Positions 59,675-64,000 of a DNA stretch of 64,000 nt are shown here, piece after piece. This stretch comes from Smittium culicis (lineage: Eukaryota > Kickxellomycota > Harpellomycetes > Harpellales > Legeriomycetaceae). The first letter of the stretch is position 1, and the number at the start of each line of letters is the position of its first letter. Position numbers and translations under genes: made by a program. The stretch covers positions 1 to 64,000 of the forward strand of contig LSSN01000011.1 of assembly GCA_001970855.1 (NCBI GenBank). The letters run 5' to 3'. The notes under the pieces were generated by a model that worked only from the letters and a program-made list of their open reading frames with translations, did not search any database and was not told the DNA's origin.

Positions 59675-60514
59675 TTATTTGGAAGCATTTTTATCGGAGT
59701 TCCCGCTGAAAGGGTAAGTGGCGATTTTTTCCCCTTTGATCTCAGAGCTGTTTAGAGAGAAGTTTCCTTCATCTGCAAACCCTGTGATAATCCACAAGTA
59801 ATCGTCATTGATGATCTTGATGTTAGGGAGTTGCTTTTTAAGGATTTTAGAGATTTTGTCTGCCCATGACGGGTTGTCGAAACGACGCGCGGGCAAGAGT
59901 TCTTTGAACAAGGTGCATGGGATTGGGATTTTGTAGTTAGTTCCAGGTCTTGGTGGTGGAAGAAACGACCCAAAGCCCGAGTTCAGCGGTTGTACGGGTG
60001 TAAATCCGACGTTCTTGATCGCGTCACTGTCGAATTCGTATTTGCCGTAGCAGTGGTAATCACCTTGTTGTTTGGGAGGGTATAAAGCAAACTCGGCCAT
60101 GCAACTTTCAGTAGCAACGATACATAGCTTGAGAATCGTCTGCGAAAATTCCTCGAGAATACTGTTAGATTTGATCGTTATACGGGAAGCTAAGTTTGCG
60201 AAGGAGTCCTTGTACGGAATCAGAAAATAGTCTAGTTCTTCGCGGACTGCACTGTCGCTCATTTTATCCTCACCGAAAAAGTCGGATATATCGGATGAAT
60301 CGCTGCGGTACCAGCTCAAAATATTTTCGAATATCTTACCATTTCTGTCGAAGAAGTACTCGCCATTACTGTTCGGAGGCCTGTAGCTTTTTTGGTCTGT
60401 GAAATAGCTACCCAGCAGCGTATTTGGCTTCCTCCTAAACGTATTCAGATTCGTTTCGTACCTAATACCGCCGACATTTAAGCATATAATTTGACTTTCA
60501 ACCGCGTTTGACAT
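59675..60514 (-). CDS. KCTD-like protein with BTB/POZ (T1) tetramerisation domain
   Basis: Single exon, 279 aa. Residues about 9-105 form a potassium-channel-tetramerisation-type BTB domain: IICLNVGGIRYETNLNTFRR, NTLLGSYF, NGEYFFDRNGKIFENILSWY and ELDYFLIPY all follow the family order. There are no membrane helices, so this is a soluble KCTD-type protein, not a channel. The remaining 170 or so residues are of unknown fold (with a Pro-rich PPPRPGTNYKIPIP patch) and are not a known KCTD partner domain that I recognise. KCTD proteins often serve as oligomeric adaptors, some for Cullin-3 ubiquitin ligases; no such role can be read from this sequence. Base composition is more balanced than in the SKN7-like gene. 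It is divergent from RPS2, with 1.7 kb between the starts. Confidence 0.85.
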   Translation of the reverse strand: MSNAVESQIICLNVGGIRYETNLNTFRRKPNTLLGSYFTDQKSYRPPNSNGEYFFDRNGKIFENILSWYRSDSSDISDFFGEDKMSDSAVREELDYFLIPYKDSFANLASRITIKSNSILEEFSQTILKLCIVATESCMAEFALYPPKQQGDYHCYGKYEFDSDAIKNVGFTPVQPLNSGFGSFLPPPRPGTNYKIPIPCTLFKELLPARRFDNPSWADKISKILKKQLPNIKIINDDYLWIITGFADEGNFSLNSSEIKGEKIATYPFSGNSDKNASK

Positions 60515-62231
60515 TTATTATTTTTTTGTCTTTCTGGGAAGGTCAGAGATAGTCAGTAATGCTTTATATTTATTAATATACAATAGGAATGAAAAAAGAA
60601 AGGAAACTCGATAGACGATACTTTGAATGCCTGAAATTAATAAACAAAGTAATTTATTGATAAATTTAATTGCATTCGGATATTTTATAGGGTATTAAAG
60701 CAAGAAGGAATACGCGATACTAACTTTGAGGTTATAATTTGGACGATTGAAAAACAACGCCAATTTTGTAAATTAGAGTTTCTTATAATATTTTCATTGA
60801 CAGTAGAATTCTTTAGGAAGTCAAAATGGACTCAACAAACATAGTTTTGTTTGCTAAATATCATGCCAAAGTAGACTATAATGAATAACATCATGGCAAA
60901 CAATACAAACTAAATTTATTTGAAGAGGAAAAAGTGGGGTGGCTGACGAGCTAACATTTATGGAACTAGACTGTATTTTTTTCATAAAACACAAATACAA
61001 AACTATAAAGTCATTTTTTCAGATTGATGCTCAATAAGACTACGTGAGAAAAAAAAATTAAAGATGCAAAGAAACGAACTAGCGCTTAATAGGCTGAATT
61101 AATCGCCATACCAGAAAAAGTTAAAAAATGATAAAAGTACCAGCTGTATTATCAGCCTAAGAAAAGTTTCAATTGTATTTGAGAATTCATCATATTGGAC
61201 TCGAATTTTTAATTTTTTTTTTAAATGGTATGGCTATAATCACAAAGCAACCAAATTCCATACTATCAACCCTTACAACCACTTTCCACAACCATCACTA
61301 TTTAAGCGTAGTAAGCAGCAAAATAAAAAAATGTTCCATTTCATGAAGAGCTAATTAATAAGGTGTGGCCATTGGTAAAGCTGTGACTAATTTAAAGTTA
61401 ATAATATCAAATTTAAGAGCATTAGTGGGCTAACAGTGTGTGTATATAAGAGGGCTAACAGAGTATGAGTATATAGCAGGCAAATAGGGAATGTGGGAAT
61501 AGCCTGTGCAATCAAACGTCATCTTTAAAAAAGTTAACCATTAGTAGATATCGTTTATGGTGTTTGTATGAAAAAATACTGTAGTTGTAGCGCCGCTGTA
61601 ATAAAAAATTTTTTTTTTCTGTTATCCTTCGCTATGGATGAAAAGACTTGAATTTCAAAAACTAAGTTTGATTGGAAAAATGCTGTATAGATTAAGAGAA
61701 ATTTTCATAGATTAGTTAATTTACTACGACATACTATGGGTAGGCCAGTAATATTACGCAGCGCTATTGGTGCAGCAAATTGAAATGTGCTAAGATATAA
61801 CTGACCAATGGATCAACTCATTGATATTAGAAATACATTGAAAAAAAATTTTTTGTAAGAGTATAAAATGAAATTTCAAGTAGATTCATGAAAAATTCTT
61901 TTAGGATTTCAGGAATAAATTTTCGTTTCGACTGTTCCTCCCTTTTTCTTATTTGAAGTTAAATATATACATATAAAAAGATTATGTAAGTACTTTATTA
62001 TATTATTGATATTTTCCATTTTACTTGATTTTACCTTCAAAAACGAATCTCACTTCTTCCCAAGAAACATATCGAGCCTTCTTTTAATAATAATTTGATT
62101 CGAATCCGAGATTTACATCACAACTATTTTACTCTCTTATAGACTTCCTTTTTATCATTTTTACTGTCACTGATTACTTAATCATATAGTATCTAACCCG
62201 ATTTACTTCATTTACTGAAATTATATAGCAA
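60515..62231. other. Divergent intergenic region between KCTD-like gene and RPS2
   Basis: 1.7 kb with no gene recognised. The last 130 bases before the RPS2 ATG are pyrimidine-rich and could be promoter and leader. A 5'-leader intron cannot be excluded. Confidence 0.5.
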
Positions 62232-63032
62232 ATGGCTGACTCAAGACCGGCCGATAGTCGCGATAGAAGCGGATTTGGACGCGGACGCGGAAGAGGAGAT
62301 CGTGGAAGAGGTGATCGCGGTAGAGGATCACGCGGAAGAGGAAGAAGAAACGATGAAGAACAAGCATGGGTACCAGTTACCAAGCTCGGACGTCTCGTCA
62401 AAGAAGGAAAAATCAAATCAATGGAACAAATCTACTTGTTCTCTCTCCCTATCAAGGAATACCAAATTGTCGACTTTTTCTTACCAAAACTCAAGGATGA
62501 AGTTATGAAGATCATGCCAGTTCAAAAGCAAACTCGTGCTGGTCAACGTACCCGCTTCAAGGCTTTTGTTGCCATCGGTGATTCTGATGGTCACGTAGGT
62601 CTCGGTGTTAAGTGCGCTAAGGAAGTTGCCACCGCCATCCGTGGTGCCATCATCTTGGCCAAGCTTTCCGTCATCCCTGTCCGTAGAGGTTACTGGGGAT
62701 CCAGAATCGGTGAACCCCACACCGTCCCCTCTAAACTCACCGGTAAGTGCGGTTCCGTCACTTGTAGACTTGTCCCAGCCCCTCACGGTACTGGTATCGT
62801 TGCTGCCCCAACTCCAAAGAAATTGTTGAGTTTGGCTGGTATCACTGATGTCTATACCACTTCTCGTGGTTCTACCAGAACTTTGGGTAACTTTGTCAAA
62901 GCTACTTTTGCCGCTATTGGTAACTCATACTCTTTCTTGACCCCAGACTTGTGGACTGAAACCCACTTCTCTGCTGATCCTTACCAAGAATTCTCTGCCT
63001 TTTTGGCCAAAGACCAAAAAATTAAATACTAA
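62232..63032 (+). CDS. RPS2: 40S ribosomal protein S2 (uS5)
   Basis: Single exon, 266 aa, between yeast (254) and human (293) lengths. Residues about 10-38 are an Arg/Gly-rich tail ([20 protein letters not shown]), a typical arginine-methylation target in this family. The conserved uS5 core starts [15 protein letters not shown]. The N-terminal S5 RNA-binding fold follows ([40 protein letters not shown]). Next come [18 protein letters not shown] and the C-terminal S5 fold ([15 protein letters not shown], here [16 protein letters not shown], then [20 protein letters not shown]). It is part of the small subunit near the mRNA entry channel and affects decoding accuracy. Codons are biased to C- and T-ending forms such as ACC, GTC and GGT, as expected of a very highly expressed gene. 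Confidence 0.98.
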   Translation: MADSRPADSRDRSGFGRGRGRGDRGRGDRGRGSRGRGRRNDEEQAWVPVTKLGRLVKEGKIKSMEQIYLFSLPIKEYQIVDFFLPKLKDEVMKIMPVQKQTRAGQRTRFKAFVAIGDSDGHVGLGVKCAKEVATAIRGAIILAKLSVIPVRRGYWGSRIGEPHTVPSKLTGKCGSVTCRLVPAPHGTGIVAAPTPKKLLSLAGITDVYTTSRGSTRTLGNFVKATFAAIGNSYSFLTPDLWTETHFSADPYQEFSAFLAKDQKIKY

Positions 63033-64000
63033 TCTATGTTATAGATTTCTTTATGGGTTACCTTTAATTCATTTCAGTCTTTCATTTTTTTTTATTCTAT
63101 AGTTTTGATTCTCTATAGTTTGAACAATAAACTTTAAATAATTTACTGTCTTTTTTACGATTATTCCATTTATCATACTAGTTACTTAACTTTACTTAAA
63201 TTATCGTTATCTATCCCTTTATATAGTTTACTAGGTATGTTATCTTGGAATTTTTTTTTTAATTACGGGTCTAGGCTTTTAGTATGCAGAGCGAATATTT
63301 TATATTTACCTTTTAGGTAATTAGGTATTTGGTTTACATATGTTTTGAACTTATTTCATTATATTCCATAAAAAAAATATCCGTTTATCAATCCCCATCC
63401 AATTGACTCGTCGCCTTACAGGTATCGAGGCTTTTAAGAGTCTTAGGGGGAGTTGGCTGAACTGATTTTTAAAATTAGATTTTTAAATCAATTTTATATT
63501 TATACATGTTGATTACTTGTTTCAATAAATAACTTGAAAATAAATAATTGTTCAAAATAATACAACATTATTGCAGTCGGAAAATTCTTTGAAAAATAGT
63601 AATAAATATTATTATGTTTATTCTTGAAATAACCTTAAATAGATTTCTGATCATGATGATGTAAAATGATTTTTACACATAATTCGAAAAAATGTGATCT
63701 ATTTTGAAGTATTATTTAGAATCTTAAGGCTTGTAGTTAAGAGTTAATAAGAGATATATTATAATAATTCTAATATAAATCTGTAATTTACTTTTTATAA
63801 AGTTTAATAAATTTTTTTCATTTTTATTTTTTGGCAAATTAGCAAACGTTATTCTATATATCATTGGCCTATTTACATTTTAGGGACACACTTTGATTTT
63901 TCAGCCAATGAGTAAATAAAAAGAACAGCAATAATGTAATTTGGGCATAAAAAAAATTTTTTCATTAATTTTTATACTTTGTTATTTTTAATAGAAAAAA
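63033..64000. other. Downstream region of RPS2
   Basis: The RPS2 3' untranslated region is probably within the first 120 bases (AATAAA at about 63126). The rest is AT-rich with no gene seen up to the window edge. Confidence 0.5.

Noticed and set aside
1..64000. CRISPR arrays, rRNA genes, tRNA genes
   Set aside because: None seen. The only regular short repeats are the minisatellite at 11.7 kb and simple runs, and the organism is a eukaryote.

Overview
The window looks like nuclear DNA of an AT-rich, intron-containing fungus. Evidence: an SKN7/Prr1-type HSF-response-regulator, a velvet-domain regulator, a CreC/WDR20-type WD40 protein, an AP-2 sigma chain, a Rei1-type 60S biogenesis factor, a mitochondrial-type ketopantoate hydroxymethyltransferase and a 40S uS5 protein. 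Introns are short (about 60-130 nt) with GT-AG ends. The intron density and low GC argue against a budding yeast. An early-diverging (zoosporic or zygomycete-grade) fungus is plausible, but the species cannot be fixed from sequence alone.

Layout. 1-7 kb is genic: SKN7-like (+, three exons, 1055 aa) faces the AP-2 sigma gene (-, three exons with an ATG-only first exon). 7-48.4 kb is a repeat-filled gene desert. Its only intact gene found is a seven-exon velvet gene (28971-30010, -), whose exons are mostly too small to show as long ORFs. The desert also holds decayed multi-pass membrane-protein relics: a minus-strand series at about 12.4-17.1 kb and a plus-strand relic near 20.8-21.0 kb. 48.4-49.7 kb is a broken LINE-type retrotransposon. 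50-63 kb is genic again: REI1-like (-), WDR20/CreC-like (+, eight exons), panB/ECM31-like (-), a KCTD-like BTB protein (-) and RPS2 (+).

The most interesting structure is the mobile DNA. A family of about 195-198 bp elements (MITE-A) starts TTAA-CCCTTTCCCG and ends CGGGAAAGGG-TTAA, as expected of non-autonomous piggyBac-like elements. There are about 15 near-complete copies plus fragments. One copy is nested in another at an internal TTAA, two share a single TTAA, and one is split by a 36-bp LINE tail with a 12-bp target duplication. A second, palindromic TTAA family (MITE-B, 72 and 100 bp, 18-bp ends) has one copy inside a 5'-truncated LINE that has its own 9-bp target duplication. Other repeats are a third terminal-inverted-repeat family (MITE-C), a 600-bp repeat (R600), a 274-bp foldback and a hexamer-based minisatellite.

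The genes do not form a pathway cluster. They are mostly housekeeping (translation, endocytosis, pantothenate synthesis) plus two regulators (SKN7 for stress/two-component signalling, velvet for development). Gene ends, introns and starts given here were worked out by hand from reading frames, splice sites and remembered family motifs. No database search was run.
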